Below, piece after piece: positions 42,907 through 54,817 of a DNA stretch of 64,000 nucleotides. Each line of letters begins with the position of its first letter. The stretch's first letter is position 1. The DNA comes from Rhynchopus sp. YZ270_cl-10 (taxonomy: Eukaryota > Euglenozoa > Diplonemea > Diplonemida > Diplonemidae): NCBI GenBank assembly GCA_964035575.1, contig OZ037856.1:1364001-1428000 (forward strand). Reading direction: 5' to 3'. The notes under the pieces were generated by a model. That model saw only the letters and a list, made by a program, of their open reading frames with translations, searched no databases and was not told the DNA's origin. The position numbers were made by a program, and so were the translations under genes.

Positions 42907-45900
42907 TCACAACTCCCAATCAACTTGATATAAAATCTCATTGGGAAATCCCCTATGCAATTGTTCCAAACCACTTTTGTGTGTTTCCAATTCATGTTCA
43001 GGAGACCCTGTACCAATATTAAAATGATCAGGGTTTGCAGTATGTAATAAAATAATCCTGTCTTTTGCAGGAATATTAGCAAGAACTTGTTCAGTAGACA
43101 AGTTGTTCCCCAAAAAGTGAAAAGATGAGGGCTTGTTGTTATCTTGGTTCATTTTGACAATAGTTATTAGAACACGTTTTAAGAGACTCACCAAGGCAAA
43201 CTCAATCTGTTCTGCATAGTCTGATGTTGCGTACGTCCCATCAATCCTGCCAGTTATCCTGTTCATAAGGGCGTTGTAGGTGCCTACAATTGAGGATACG
43301 GTGTTAGCGTTTTCAGGTACAATAAGAGGATGATGTTTTATTGTAGTACTGTACTGCATAACAAACAATTCCAATTCTCTTCTGAGTTGATTCCCTTGTC
43401 CTATCCTCTTTGTAATAGACTGGTCTACGGCATGGTAAAAGCAAGTACCATCCCCCAAAACCCTGGTAATGAAGAGCTTCGGCTTTTGTGCTGTTGTTGT
43501 TTCTGCTGATGTAGGGTTATTCTTCTTCCGCTTCTTAGGAGACTTATCTTCTGGATCTCTCTTCCTCTTTTTGGCTACATAGACAAGATCTTCAGCATCT
43601 TCAAACTGAATGCTTTCACACTGCATTGGCATGGGGTCCCAGAATTTATGGTCGTTAGATGGTGGAGGCATCTTTGCTTGTCTGTGGGTTTGTTCAGAGT
43701 ACTCTTTGTCAGTCATGACGTGGTAACTCTGTAGCATGGCCTCTTCTGCTTCAGTCAGCTGAATAAAGATGCCCTCGAGTCCACGGTCAGAAACAGATTT
43801 TAGCATGTCCTTGTATACAGGGTTTGATACTCTGTATGGCTCCACAATAGTTCTGTTTGATTTGGTCCATTTCTTCAGAGGCACCGCAACCTTGACATGC
43901 TCTGCCTTTGGGCATCTGCTCAGAGCAACGTACAACTGCCCATGTGCAAAGCACTGTGACTCTGTGAGGTCAAGTCCAACCCTATCGAGGGTCTGTCCCT
44001 GAGACTTGTTAATTGTAGAGGCAAATGACAGTGCGACAGGAAACTGGACGCGCTGCATGCTGAAACCAGCTTTCTTCTCGTCAGGAGTGTTCTTAACTCT
44101 GGGGATGTTCACTGCCGTACCAACTCTTTTAGGGTCACCAACAATGATCCCCTGAATGTTGAGCTGTGTCACGCCAGTCACAATAAACCTCGTTCCATTG
44201 CAGAGACCCTTTGGTGGGTTGAGGTTTTTAAGCAACATTAGAGGAGCACCAACCTTGACAGTGATGCAGTGGTCAGGTATTCCTGTCTGCTGGTACGCAT
44301 TCATCACGTCTGAGTCAATGGCAGATTCTCCCTCAACAGACTCCTCTGTGCATGTGTCCTTCCCTGTCAGCTGGAACTCATGGAGTACTTCTTTTTGTTT
44401 CCCACACAGCCTCTTGAGGCAAATGTTGTTCATTGCTTTCTGAGCTTTGTTAGTTGGTGCAAGGATCATGCCATTTCCAACTACACCTTCTCCAATCAGA
44501 GGGAAGACGTGTGTGATGAGGTCATCAGGTACAACATAATCCCCACAATCCTTTCGGTAGAGGTTTCTTGGGAGAGATATGGAACCGTCTCTATCGTTGC
44601 ACGACCCATCACCAATGGTTCCCAGGTAGGTCGCCCAATTTTTGTCATCCTTCTGCCTCATTATCTCGATAAGGGACAGCATAGTCATGTTTTGGAAGAG
44701 AGGAGAAGTATGCAGACAGTTTTTAAGCGTGGCACTCTTGTCTCCCTCAGTGACAGGAAGAATTTGCTTAAAATCTCCACCAAGAACCACAGTGATTCCA
44801 CCAAACCACATGGCCTTTCCGGTCACCTTTCTGCAGGTTCTGTCGAGAAGTTCTATATGGCCCCTGTTTGCCATAACCACCTCGTCAAAGACAATGAGAT
44901 CCGTTGCGCGTATGAGATCCTCAATTTCTTTTGTCAGTTTGCAGACAGAGTGGTGGTCATCTGGGTACAGATCAAGAGGAAACTTGAATCTGTTGTGGGA
45001 TGTTCTTCCTCCAGGCAGGAGCATTGCTGCAATACCAGAGCTTGCGACTGCAAGGGCAATGTTAGGACGATGTGTGTCACCTTGCGCCGGAACCCCTCTG
45101 TGGCTTCTGCACCAACTGAGCATGGCCTGGTAGGTAAACGTTTTTCCAGTCCCTGCAGCACCCTGAAGCAGAAACATCTCGCCTTTGCCCTGAGTCACAG
45201 AGAGCTGAACACGCTGAACTGCTTCCCTCTGTTTTGTATTGAGCTTAGGTTCAATCTTCTCCCACTCCTGCCACTGCTTTTCCATGTTGTAGATTTCATC
45301 CTTCATAACCCAAGACACTCCATCGTTCGCACTCCTCATAGCAGCAGTTGGTGTTGGGAGTCCAAAGACTTCGAGCTTTACATCCGACCCACAAATGTTT
45401 CTCAATACATTCTGAATATCCAACAGTGCTTCATTTTCCTCCTGCTCAGATACCGTAGCCTCCTCATCCGGTGCAGTCTCTCCCTGCTTCAGAGGGCGCT
45501 TGCACAGCTCCACCTTGTATGTCTTCCAGAGTTCTTTCATGTTATTAGGAGGAATAGCAAAGGAGTTGAGTAGAACAGCAAGGGTAAACCTGAGGCATCT
45601 TCCTGACACAGTGGTTTTGACTGCATCCACAAGTGTAAGCTTCACAAGTTCACCATCCTGAAGGAGCCCCATTTCATTTGCTGCATCCGTAAAGGACTCG
45701 CACTTTTTCCCTTCTACAGTCATCAGGTCATCAAAGCTAGTGGGTCCTTTTCTCACCATGAGGATAGTCCGCAGAGCCTGGAGCTCCTTATCCAAAACAG
45801 GGGTTCTGTACAGGCGCCCAATAGCCAGAAGATGGGACTTTGCAGCTCGTGATCTGTCCGTTGTGACAAGCGACTCAGTCCTGGGGCAGTACACGTAGCT

Positions 45901-48900
45901 TTTCCTCAGGGTCCACTCTGCTTTATCTCTGGAGAAGGCAAAGTATTCAGGAACAGTGATGTAGTTCAGGGTTTGTATTCCCTGGTACTTGGAAGACGGG
46001 TCACGTTTTGCATCGCTATTTGCAGCAAACCAGGCTGTGAGTGTTGTGTCTGTGGCCTTGTCAAGCGCCTCTGCCTCCTTGCCAGGAAAGTAGTACAGCC
46101 TTTGCTGGCCTGCAAGATGAACATCAAGTCTGGTGACACTTGGGTCAATGTATCTCATCTTCGTTCCGAGAAGGTATCCAATGGCCTCAAGGGACCCAAT
46201 GTGTATGCCTGTCAGATAGCTCATGCACTCATCTGTTTTGTTTTTTTCTCCGTCTTTGGCTGTAACTGACACATTAGCATACTCATCGTCCTTGAACAGA
46301 TACTTGAAGAGGTATCTGATGACAACTGGAGATCCAACAGCCTCTATGTTGAAGTGGCTCATGAACTGGGTGAGAAGAACTATGTTGTAGGAAACAACAT
46401 AGCGGTTGTCTCTACAGCTAGGGTGTACCTTCCCTTCTGTGGCCAGCTTTCTTGCCCGCTCTTGGTCTTTTTCCGCAACAGCACTTGTTCTCCCATTTTC
46501 AGGCCGCATACCATAGCTGTACATTCCTGTCTCAGTTGCTAGGGTATTGTCCCGAAAGTTTTTTGGGTAGTGCTGTTTGCACCGTGCGTTGCCGTCTGGG
46601 CCAGGCACCTTGCATCGTGCACTGGGCACAGTATCACACTTGGTGTGCATCATCTGCTCCGACACCAAGTTGTATAGCTCTTCTTGCGTTTCGGGATCAG
46701 GCAACTGGCACGACACCGCCATGTCAAAAATGGCTGCAGACTTCGGCTTATGCTCCTTGGAAACCCACAGAAGAAGATGCAAGTGGGGGAGTCCACGCTT
46801 CTGGTACTCCACCACACGAACCATTGCCTGGTACGTCCCGAGTGCATTCTCTTTCAACTTTCTCTCAAGTTGATCCATCTTGAGGTTGAAGACTCGGTGC
46901 ACAAGATCAGACCTGTCACAGGGTCTTTCTCCTGGACGCAGCTCCCTGAGAATTTCTGGCCAGTGTGGGTTGGCTGTCATGGTCAGGAAATAATCGGGGC
47001 AGCCAAGACGGGCCTTCAACGCAAGTGAATCGTTGAGGTCTTGAATTCTAGCTCTCTTACCACGCGGGTAGCTGGCATAGAGGGTGGTGGTGGCTGTTGT
47101 AGTGTCATTGGTCGCATCGTGTGTGGTGACGCGACGGTTTTCCACCACTGTCGTAACGCGGGCCTCTTCAAGGAATTCTTTTGTTGCATACTTCTTTACT
47201 ATCTGCTGGCTGTGGTAAGATATGCGTTGCGTAATGGCACGGATGCCAAGCTGAAGGAAGAAGTATTCGGTCAGCTTGCGCCCTATCAGTGCAGGCCCTG
47301 GTTCTCCATCTGGGTTCTTCTCGGTCGCCCGTGAAAACAGGTGGAAGCAGCCATACTCCTGTGCTGACACACCACTGTAGGGGTTTGGCGTTGCTTCATC
47401 TTTTCGACTGTGTCTCCAACCTGTACTGTCTTTTGGACACACATGTATCAGGGGAAAACACAGTGGCTCGAACCTGGCATCAAAATCTGATATCTTTCTG
47501 CTGTATCTATCGCTTCCTTCACCTTCAGCTTCTCCCTGCATAATAACGCTGTACTGCTGCCGGCCCCAACCTGCTGCGTATTTGTGATCATCTGTTCCAG
47601 TACTGACAGTATATACAGCACGCAATTCATCTTCTGCAGCGGCGTTTGCGTACTCCCGTCCCGTCTTCTCAGGTCCTCGCAGATCGTCAAAGTTGATGGC
47701 CACATGTGTATTCTCTTCGGCACTGTCCATCAGAACTGAGGCTCTCCTGAACATCCTGACATAGCAATTGTCTTTCAGCATGGTCATGATGTCCTGGTAG
47801 AGGGTTGTGTCGCGTTCCAGTTCTGGGATCCTCTCCATCTCTTGCAAGCCTTTCAAAGCGCGGTCCTGCTCGTTGTATCCACCAACAAACCAGGTTTGGT
47901 TTCTTGTTTCCGCATCGTCAGACAGGCCCATAATTTTCTTCACCCCTTTTCCTTTTACAACTATGTTGTGTATTCCGCGTGTGTTGGAAAACAACTTGTG
48001 GGGGGTATGCAATGCCTTGGCCATCTGGTGATAAGAATTCAGGCGGTATGAATTCTTAAGAAACGTTTTATCCGAGAACAACCTCTTGTGGTCGTCGTTC
48101 TCAAATTCAATTGGTGCAGGGATGTCGCTCGTCTTGATTCTGTTGCAGCAAATTCCATATCTCCCTTCTCCTCGGACCTCACCAGAGAAGAGCTTTGCAC
48201 CACATTTTCTACAGACAGAATTCATCCCCCCAATGTCAGCATAAGACACGCATCCATTTGTGTAGTCTTCAAGCTTCATTGCAGCTGAGTGGAGGCTTGG
48301 GTCAAGACTTCTCCCACACATTTCCGAAGTAGAAACCCTATTTTCGAATTCTGCAACTAATGCTTGACAGATGGGCCCGTTTGTTCTCAGCGTATCGGAC
48401 CTCTTCTCGATCCATCTTTCACAGATGTCATTTGCACAGTTCTCTATTGATCCAAGAATGTACGGAGAAAGTCCTTGCATGCCATCACGTTTTTCTTCCT
48501 CAAGCAACTTGATTTTCTTCTTGTCGGAAGGTGTGAGAGAATCAAGAGAACAGTTCCAGCGAGACTCTAACTCCGGATGTACAGAGAAGAGATCTCTGAA
48601 CGAAGCTTTATTAGTTATTGTTCTTATAGAAGCAATAACGTACGCAAGACGGCATTTTGCAACGTGCGTGATGTGCATGTGCCTGAAGAGACAATGTGGA
48701 TCATGTGTTTTTGTTTTGTTGTATCTCTGTAAACACCACTCACAGACATCACATTGAGTGTGTGGTGTTTCGTACTGGCTGCAGAAAAAATTTATATCTT
48801 CTAACTGCATTCGTGATGTTTCAGCTGAGAGACGCAAAGATTCACGCATGTTCGTCAGGTATCTAGACCAGTCCTTCGATGGGGGCTCTCTGGCGCAGTC

Positions 48901-48957
48901 ATCAAAGTCTTCTTCTATCATATGGCCATAGAGATTTTGATATCCCCCTTCAAACAT
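42907..48957 (-). CDS. Helitron B Rep-helicase-OTU protein, second copy
   Basis: Encodes the same 2016 residues as 10334-16384, with HUH, tyrosine, Walker A/B, nuclear-signal and OTU motifs all present. Because the element sits at the same place in both large copies, it was there before the duplication and did not transpose separately. Confidence 0.92.
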   Translation of the reverse strand: MFEGGYQNLYGHMIEEDFDDCAREPPSKDWSRYLTNMRESLRLSAETSRMQLEDINFFCSQYETPHTQCDVCEWCLQRYNKTKTHDPHCLFRHMHITHVAKCRLAYVIASIRTITNKASFRDLFSVHPELESRWNCSLDSLTPSDKKKIKLLEEEKRDGMQGLSPYILGSIENCANDICERWIEKRSDTLRTNGPICQALVAEFENRVSTSEMCGRSLDPSLHSAAMKLEDYTNGCVSYADIGGMNSVCRKCGAKLFSGEVRGEGRYGICCNRIKTSDIPAPIEFENDDHKRLFSDKTFLKNSYRLNSYHQMAKALHTPHKLFSNTRGIHNIVVKGKGVKKIMGLSDDAETRNQTWFVGGYNEQDRALKGLQEMERIPELERDTTLYQDIMTMLKDNCYVRMFRRASVLMDSAEENTHVAINFDDLRGPEKTGREYANAAAEDELRAVYTVSTGTDDHKYAAGWGRQQYSVIMQGEAEGEGSDRYSRKISDFDARFEPLCFPLIHVCPKDSTGWRHSRKDEATPNPYSGVSAQEYGCFHLFSRATEKNPDGEPGPALIGRKLTEYFFLQLGIRAITQRISYHSQQIVKKYATKEFLEEARVTTVVENRRVTTHDATNDTTTATTTLYASYPRGKRARIQDLNDSLALKARLGCPDYFLTMTANPHWPEILRELRPGERPCDRSDLVHRVFNLKMDQLERKLKENALGTYQAMVRVVEYQKRGLPHLHLLLWVSKEHKPKSAAIFDMAVSCQLPDPETQEELYNLVSEQMMHTKCDTVPSARCKVPGPDGNARCKQHYPKNFRDNTLATETGMYSYGMRPENGRTSAVAEKDQERARKLATEGKVHPSCRDNRYVVSYNIVLLTQFMSHFNIEAVGSPVVIRYLFKYLFKDDEYANVSVTAKDGEKNKTDECMSYLTGIHIGSLEAIGYLLGTKMRYIDPSVTRLDVHLAGQQRLYYFPGKEAEALDKATDTTLTAWFAANSDAKRDPSSKYQGIQTLNYITVPEYFAFSRDKAEWTLRKSYVYCPRTESLVTTDRSRAAKSHLLAIGRLYRTPVLDKELQALRTILMVRKGPTSFDDLMTVEGKKCESFTDAANEMGLLQDGELVKLTLVDAVKTTVSGRCLRFTLAVLLNSFAIPPNNMKELWKTYKVELCKRPLKQGETAPDEEATVSEQEENEALLDIQNVLRNICGSDVKLEVFGLPTPTAAMRSANDGVSWVMKDEIYNMEKQWQEWEKIEPKLNTKQREAVQRVQLSVTQGKGEMFLLQGAAGTGKTFTYQAMLSWCRSHRGVPAQGDTHRPNIALAVASSGIAAMLLPGGRTSHNRFKFPLDLYPDDHHSVCKLTKEIEDLIRATDLIVFDEVVMANRGHIELLDRTCRKVTGKAMWFGGITVVLGGDFKQILPVTEGDKSATLKNCLHTSPLFQNMTMLSLIEIMRQKDDKNWATYLGTIGDGSCNDRDGSISLPRNLYRKDCGDYVVPDDLITHVFPLIGEGVVGNGMILAPTNKAQKAMNNICLKRLCGKQKEVLHEFQLTGKDTCTEESVEGESAIDSDVMNAYQQTGIPDHCITVKVGAPLMLLKNLNPPKGLCNGTRFIVTGVTQLNIQGIIVGDPKRVGTAVNIPRVKNTPDEKKAGFSMQRVQFPVALSFASTINKSQGQTLDRVGLDLTESQCFAHGQLYVALSRCPKAEHVKVAVPLKKWTKSNRTIVEPYRVSNPVYKDMLKSVSDRGLEGIFIQLTEAEEAMLQSYHVMTDKEYSEQTHRQAKMPPPSNDHKFWDPMPMQCESIQFEDAEDLVYVAKKRKRDPEDKSPKKRKKNNPTSAETTTAQKPKLFITRVLGDGTCFYHAVDQSITKRIGQGNQLRRELELFVMQYSTTIKHHPLIVPENANTVSSIVGTYNALMNRITGRIDGTYATSDYAEQIEFALVSLLKRVLITIVKMNQDNNKPSSFHFLGNNLSTEQVLANIPAKDRIILLHTANPDHFNIGTGSPEHELETHKSGLEQLHRGFPNEILYQVDWEL

Positions 48958-49271
48958 AGTTTACGGTGTGTTATGTTTTTCTGTTATGTAGTGACTGGTG
49001 ATGAATAAAAATGTTCTCAGAATTATTGAAAAAATATGTTATTCCTTTTTTGTTGTTGTATCATGTGCTTTGATATTCTGTGTCTGACAAAATATACAAA
49101 TAAAATGGGGGAGTAGGAAAAATTAGGAAAACAAATAACAAACAAAAAGTAACTGAGGGATACAAACAAAACCCACAAACCCGCAAGCCCACAAAGACAT
49201 ATCCCCACTTATCGCTATTTGGCATTTCGTTTTATTTTTTATCTTTAATGTTCACAACTCTACCACACAAA

Positions 49272-49838
49272 TCATTGCATCAATAGACCTGCCACAGGCT
49301 CCCCCTTGAATAAGTATTTAAACAAATACTTAACAACAAGGACCCTTCGCACTGTCTCAATGTTTCTATTGCGCAAATGTTTCAGGAGAAGACTGTAATG
49401 AACCACCCACCTGTTGTTCATCAGATACTGACTGAAAGCTTTGTGGAGGTTTGGGTGTGGTCCAGGGAGTTGTACGATGTGATCCACAGGGTTCTTCGGT
49501 GAAGTTTTGTTGTTGTTCCAAAAGATTGCGTGAGCATGGGGCAGACCCCTCTTCTGGTACTCCGTCACAATCACCGTTGCGATGTTTTCCCCAAGAACAT
49601 TATTTTTTCTGATATAATTTACAAGCTCCTTAACCTTGAGGCAGAACACGCGGTGTACCAGATCCTGTTTGCGGGTTTGCGGACGGTCCATAGCTGTCTC
49701 TCCTTCTGGGTTGAACTTTATGGTGAAGAATAAATCAGCTTCCCCATAGGATTCTCCGTGACGAAAAGCCGTAATGCAATGTTGGTCAGCCTTCATTGTA
49801 AGAACGTCAGGACGTGCCTTCACAGCGTACTCAGACAT
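49272..49838 (-). CDS. Mini-Rep (HUH), second copy
   Basis: Same 188-residue frame as 16699-17265, including the repeat-encoded QTRKQ insertion (near 49667-49681) and the intact PHAHA and YLFKYLFKG motifs. Flanks are also the same. Confidence 0.65.
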   Translation of the reverse strand: MSEYAVKARPDVLTMKADQHCITAFRHGESYGEADLFFTIKFNPEGETAMDRPQTRKQDLVHRVFCLKVKELVNYIRKNNVLGENIATVIVTEYQKRGLPHAHAIFWNNNKTSPKNPVDHIVQLPGPHPNLHKAFSQYLMNNRWVVHYSLLLKHLRNRNIETVRRVLVVKYLFKYLFKGEPVAGLLMQ

Positions 49839-50358
49839 AGTTTATTTGTGTGTTTTGTATTTCCTTCTAATGATAAATAAAAATATATGCTTACAGAAAA
49901 AAAGAAATTTTCTATTTTTTATTGTATCTGATATTCTGTGTCTGGAAAAATATACAAATAAAACGTAAAACAAAAAAAAGTTAATTGACGACAGTTTCTC
50001 TTTTTTCGTGGCTCAAACGACATAAAATGGGAGGGGAAAAAATAAAAGTTGTTTGTTTCCACACCACTTCTGTTTCATATGAAATTTGCGGGTTTGCGAA
50101 AGTCTATTGGCTGTCCTTACAAGCGCCTGCCAAAACGCTCGCCTTGTAGGTGTGGACTTTTTATATATATTTTTTTCCCTTTTTTTTTCGACTTACGGTA
50201 TGGATGTGTTTTTTTGAAGTACAGAACGTGTAGTAGACACAGAGGAAAAAGGAAGTGAGGGAAAACAAGCCCGGGGCTCAAATACTACGACTACTGAACG
50301 GAATAAACGGAAAACAAAAAAAAGCAATTTTACTGGATGAAAAAATATTGACAATTTC

Positions 50359-51221
50359 TTAAAAATATTCCTCATCATCATCATCCTCATCATCATCCTC
50401 CGCAGGGATGATGATTTCTGTGAGTGGGATGGGAGTGACCTGGGGGGTGTCTCGGGGGGTGGCTGGGACCTCTGGTGTGGCGGTCTCAACCTTTGTGGGG
50501 GTGGTCACTCGTGATTTTTTTTTGTAAGCCCTTGTGGTTTTCTTCTCCTCATGTACTTGCATATGGCTAATTAATGCTGAGGACTTTTTGAAGGTCCGAC
50601 AGCATGTTTCGCACTCCCAAGGAGAGAGAGGGGTGGTGACCTGGGGGGTGTCTGGGGGGGTGCCTGGTGGGGTGCCTGGGGGGGCGGCTGGGGGGGCGGC
50701 TGGGGCCTCTGGTGTGGGGGTATCAAGCGTTCTAGCATCCTGTGGCCTCGCATTGTTCTGTGATTAATAATTGTATTTGTAAATAATGCTAATTGAATAA
50801 AACCAAATAGTCATTATACCTTTGGTGTACTAACCCTCCTCCTCTTGTTTTGATGTTCAACGATGTGTTCCATCGCACGTTCATGCTGTGTTAAGAAGAA
50901 TTTGAAAGTAATAACTGTAATATTACATACCAGTGATGTGTAGAAGCTGTGGGCGGAATGGATCATGATGTGAGCTTCTGTGAGTTGCCTGCACATTTCT
51001 TTAGTTTTCTCCATCTGGATATGTAGATCCGCAATCAGACTCGCAAGACTATCATCAACCGGCTCGTTAAGCACATTGTTTCTGACAACGTCATCCGGGA
51101 GCTCATCATCCGTTGGTGCATTAGGCTCTTCTTCTTTAGTCTTCGGAGTTGGAAGGAGCATCGGGGCTTCCGCAAGGAGATTGGTGGACTGAAGAGCAGC
51201 ACTCCACGGTGTAGGCTTCAT
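50359..51221 (-). CDS. C2H2 zinc-finger protein, second copy, two introns
   Basis: Exons 51221-50931, 50885-50820 and 50757-50359, with the same splice signals and the same 251-residue product as the first copy. The single finger, Pro-rich linker and acidic tail are unchanged. Confidence 0.7.
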
Positions 51222-51562
51222 GTTGTTGTTTTTGTTTGTGTCGTAGGATTTTCTGGGGGAAGGGAGTGAATAAGAGAAATATAGTAGGACTACCACAAAA
51301 ATGGTATCTCCTGGGCTAGGCCAGACCAAAAATCTAATTCATCTCCATCCATCTCATGCCTAAAATTAAATTTGGGTAAGGTGGCATTCCCTCCTGCACA
51401 CATCCCGCACCGCAGGGAAACACCAATACATATACAACTAACCAGTCAACTCGTAAACCTGTGTAGTCAATTTTGCTGTTTTTACGGTGTTTTCTATTGG
51501 TCAGTGAGTTTGTAGGAGTGCCGTCACCATAGGAATAGTAATCTGAACATATATTAGCAATA

Positions 51563-51715
51563 TTGTGTATACTGTGTATACTATGTATTCTGTGTATACT
51601 GTGTATACTGTGTATACTGTGTATACTGTGTATACTGTGAAAACTGTGTATACTGTGTATACTGTGTATACTGTGTATACTGTGTATACTGTGTATACTG
51701 TGTATACTGTGTATA
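51563..51715. repeat. (GTGTATACT)n microsatellite, copy 2
   Basis: Same length and same variant units as 18990-19142. A fast-mutating microsatellite without any length change argues for very recent duplication or a shared source. Confidence 0.9.
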
Positions 51716-51907
51716 TTTACTATTACGGGTTTGCTATTGTGTGGAAATATTATTGGGTGTGTCCAGGGGTAAACAGCACACTCACAGAACAGACTGGAAA
51801 AGTGTATCTCCCTTTACCTCACACTCCCCTCTTGGTTTTGTAAACCACCCAGGCACCCCTCATCTTCCATACCACACAGCCTAACACACATTTTTGTTGA
51901 ACACAAC

Positions 51908-52582
51908 ATGAACACACTGTTAGAAGGCAAAGTGATAGAAGCAAGAGACCCTGGAAACCGTGCCCAGCTTGTTGCATTCCATTTTTCAGAAACATGTGAA
52001 ACGAAAGGACGAACAGCATATCTTCAAGGAACCCTTGGAAATAGACCACTGAATGTGTGCATACTATTTCACAGAGGGAAATGTAAGTCACAGAAGACAT
52101 GCCGTCAACTACATGTGAGTCCAGATGCTGTGGACAGACTTCGCGATGAAATGGCGGGCCAGTGCTGCGCGCTTCATTCCGGAAAATGGACCAGCAAAAA
52201 ATGCTTCATGTTGAAGGGCAAGGACAACATAGCATTGCTCTCTGTGAGCAATTTCAGTAGTACAAGAGGTTTGGAGGAGCTTTTGCGCCGGGGGGACAAG
52301 ATTATTGTACAAAAGAACAGGATTTGTGGGCTGAACAAATTGAAGAGGTGCAAATGGGGGGAGCGTTGTATCAACATCCATATATGCCGAGAACTTGACC
52401 TGGAGAACCTTGCATCATTCTGCCCTTCCAGTACTTGCTCCAGCAGTGAATCCTATCCTGCAGACACCTGGCAGGAAGGCAGCACCTCGAGCAGCAAATC
52501 TAGTGTTGATACCCTATTCCCCTCTTCAGCATCTGAAATAACCTTCATGGCACTGAACAGGTTTGCTGCACACTGGGTTTAA
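51908..52582 (+). CDS. CCCH zinc-finger protein, second copy
   Basis: Same 224 residues as the gene at 19335, with both C-x7-C-x5-C-x3-H fingers present. Confidence 0.75.
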   Translation: MNTLLEGKVIEARDPGNRAQLVAFHFSETCETKGRTAYLQGTLGNRPLNVCILFHRGKCKSQKTCRQLHVSPDAVDRLRDEMAGQCCALHSGKWTSKKCFMLKGKDNIALLSVSNFSSTRGLEELLRRGDKIIVQKNRICGLNKLKRCKWGERCINIHICRELDLENLASFCPSSTCSSSESYPADTWQEGSTSSSKSSVDTLFPSSASEITFMALNRFAAHWV

Positions 52583-52776
52583 TAAATAAAACCAAGACAA
52601 AAGAAAACAAAAATTAAGAACACTCCAAATGAAATAATATTGCAACCCATCCCAATTATTACTTATCCCTCCCTCTGTTTTTCTTGTATTCTTTAAGTTT
52701 TTGTTGTCTTACTCAACGGACTAACAACAAATAACAGGCCACTACTACAAATATACTGTAACACAACAAGAACACA

Positions 52777-54006
52777 ATGAGCTCAGTAGATTCTGTTCGG
52801 CAGTATTCTGTAATATCAACAGCAGGAGGCAGCATAGGAAACACAGACTCAGACTTTGAACCCAGCGGTTGCTTCAACATCACTGACATTGCAGGACCCA
52901 CCAATCCAGTGGAGCGAGGATACGCATCAGTTCTGCTGAATGGCTTACAACTTATACGTTGCAACCTCCCGCTCCCAGGGAAAGAAGAAACACTCACAGT
53001 GTCAGCTAATGAAGACATAAACATCACTGGGGAAAAGGGCGGGCTTGGCCTTGACGCTCTCTTTATCACAACTCATGATCCGCTTCCTAGGAGTGCATGG
53101 AATGCAACCCTGGAATGTACCTGTGAAGGCCGTGAGGACTTTGAAGTTGATCTTGGGAACCTCGTGCAATCTCAGGATGCATCACACTCCGGCCACTACA
53201 TTGCATACCACCCAACTACATTCACAGTGAAGGTTCAACACATGCCAATTGACAATGTGAAGCAAGGGTCCGCAGAGAGGCAACTTGTTAAAGAGGTCAG
53301 AGCTATTTTGGAAAACCCACGGCTGAATGTGTGCAGAGGTTCTCTGGGGTCTATTGTGCTGAGCAACAAAGCGAAGGAGAGTCCACTCTACGACAATGTT
53401 GTGGGGAAATGCTACGGTGGTGCCTGGCAGGAATTTCTCAGGGCCCATCCTGAGAACTTCTCTCTGTTCCACTATTCTGATGAGGATATTGTTGAAAATT
53501 ATCTTGCTCCACAGATAAAAAAGTCTGATGCACGTGTATGCCTCTTTGGAACACCGCTATCTTCAGTGCGCGAAATAGACAAGTCGAGAAGCAAGGTCCA
53601 ACGTGAAGATGAGGAAAATCTTAAAAAGGCCCTGCTAGGAATGCTCTCTAAAGGCCCCATGTCCCAGAAGGAGCTGTTGCAGAAGTTGAATGGATTTGAA
53701 GTGTTCACAAACTCTCTATTCCCAAGCCACTCTCTTCTCATGCGGTTTCTCTCCAGACACGATAAAACATTTGTGTGGACAGCAGGGCCCGGCCAGCCTA
53801 CGCGTATTGGCCTGGCTTCTTCTGATAGAATTCTCTGCCACGACAGTCAGCACATAAAACCTAGCACAAGTAGCACAGCTCAGAAGCACAGCCTACCTCG
53901 TTTTCTCAATCAGCACATAGGGTTCAACATGAAGCCAACTTCTGAACAGCAGCCAGTGTACCGACATGATCCATACAGCACCGTGCCATTCTACTATTCC
54001 CAATAA
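52777..54006 (+). CDS. Unknown 409-aa protein, second copy
   Basis: Same product as 20204-21433, with the two possible winged-helix regions (about 168-233 and 281-335). Confidence 0.65.
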   Translation: MSSVDSVRQYSVISTAGGSIGNTDSDFEPSGCFNITDIAGPTNPVERGYASVLLNGLQLIRCNLPLPGKEETLTVSANEDINITGEKGGLGLDALFITTHDPLPRSAWNATLECTCEGREDFEVDLGNLVQSQDASHSGHYIAYHPTTFTVKVQHMPIDNVKQGSAERQLVKEVRAILENPRLNVCRGSLGSIVLSNKAKESPLYDNVVGKCYGGAWQEFLRAHPENFSLFHYSDEDIVENYLAPQIKKSDARVCLFGTPLSSVREIDKSRSKVQREDEENLKKALLGMLSKGPMSQKELLQKLNGFEVFTNSLFPSHSLLMRFLSRHDKTFVWTAGPGQPTRIGLASSDRILCHDSQHIKPSTSSTAQKHSLPRFLNQHIGFNMKPTSEQQPVYRHDPYSTVPFYYSQ

Positions 54007-54514
54007 TATGTAACTACGCCAGTTCCAAAGATGACCAGTCACCCATATGTGAACCCCTCTACCTACCCTCACATAAAAAAAAAGAAGAAAAAAAAGAAAG
54101 AAAGCAAATAAAGAAGGATGCAAAGAGAGAAAAAAAGAAATAAAGAGCTTGCACTGTTTCACAAAAATGAAGGAAAAGAAAAAAAGTGATATCTCCCCCA
54201 CTCTCTCTGCTTATACATAGTTTTTTACCTTCCCCCAGCCAAGAAACAACAACACATCACACCACAGCTCCAGAGAACCACAACTTCATGTGTACAAGGG
54301 CAGTACACATTCACACACCTCTCTCGGTTTCTAGGCTTCTAGGGAAAGGTTCTAGGCACTCCCGTGGTGTTACTCACCCACAAACCTACGCAAACCCAAA
54401 AGGCATGAGGCAATGTCCTCAGAATCCTCCACTGACCCCCCCAGTCCTCTCATTTGCAAGTCTCCACACCTCTCAGCACAGGAACACCTAAGACAACACA
54501 CGGGGGGGTTGTAA

Positions 54515-54571
54515 TTTATGGACAGATTTTACGGATATTCTGTCCATAAATTTGGTTCTGTCCATAAAAGC
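54515..54571 (+). promoter_or_regulatory. Triple TTTATGGACAGA-type site upstream of actin, copy 2
   Basis: Same arms and spacing as at 21942-21998. Confidence 0.6.
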
Positions 54572-54817
54572 TCAATTTTTGCATTCGGAAAATTTGCCAG
54601 GATTTTGCTTTTTTTTTGGTGCACATGGTGTTTTCTCTTTGGTTTTCTGGTTTCTCGCTGGGTTTGGAGGTCCCTGCTGTGTGTGTGTGGGTTGTGGCCC
54701 TGACCGTGAACCACCCACCCTACGTGGCCCACCCCCCAAACCCCCCCACCACAAGTATATACCCACAGACTCAAACCACAGAACAACACATACCCTTAAA
54801 CACATACAAACTTCAAC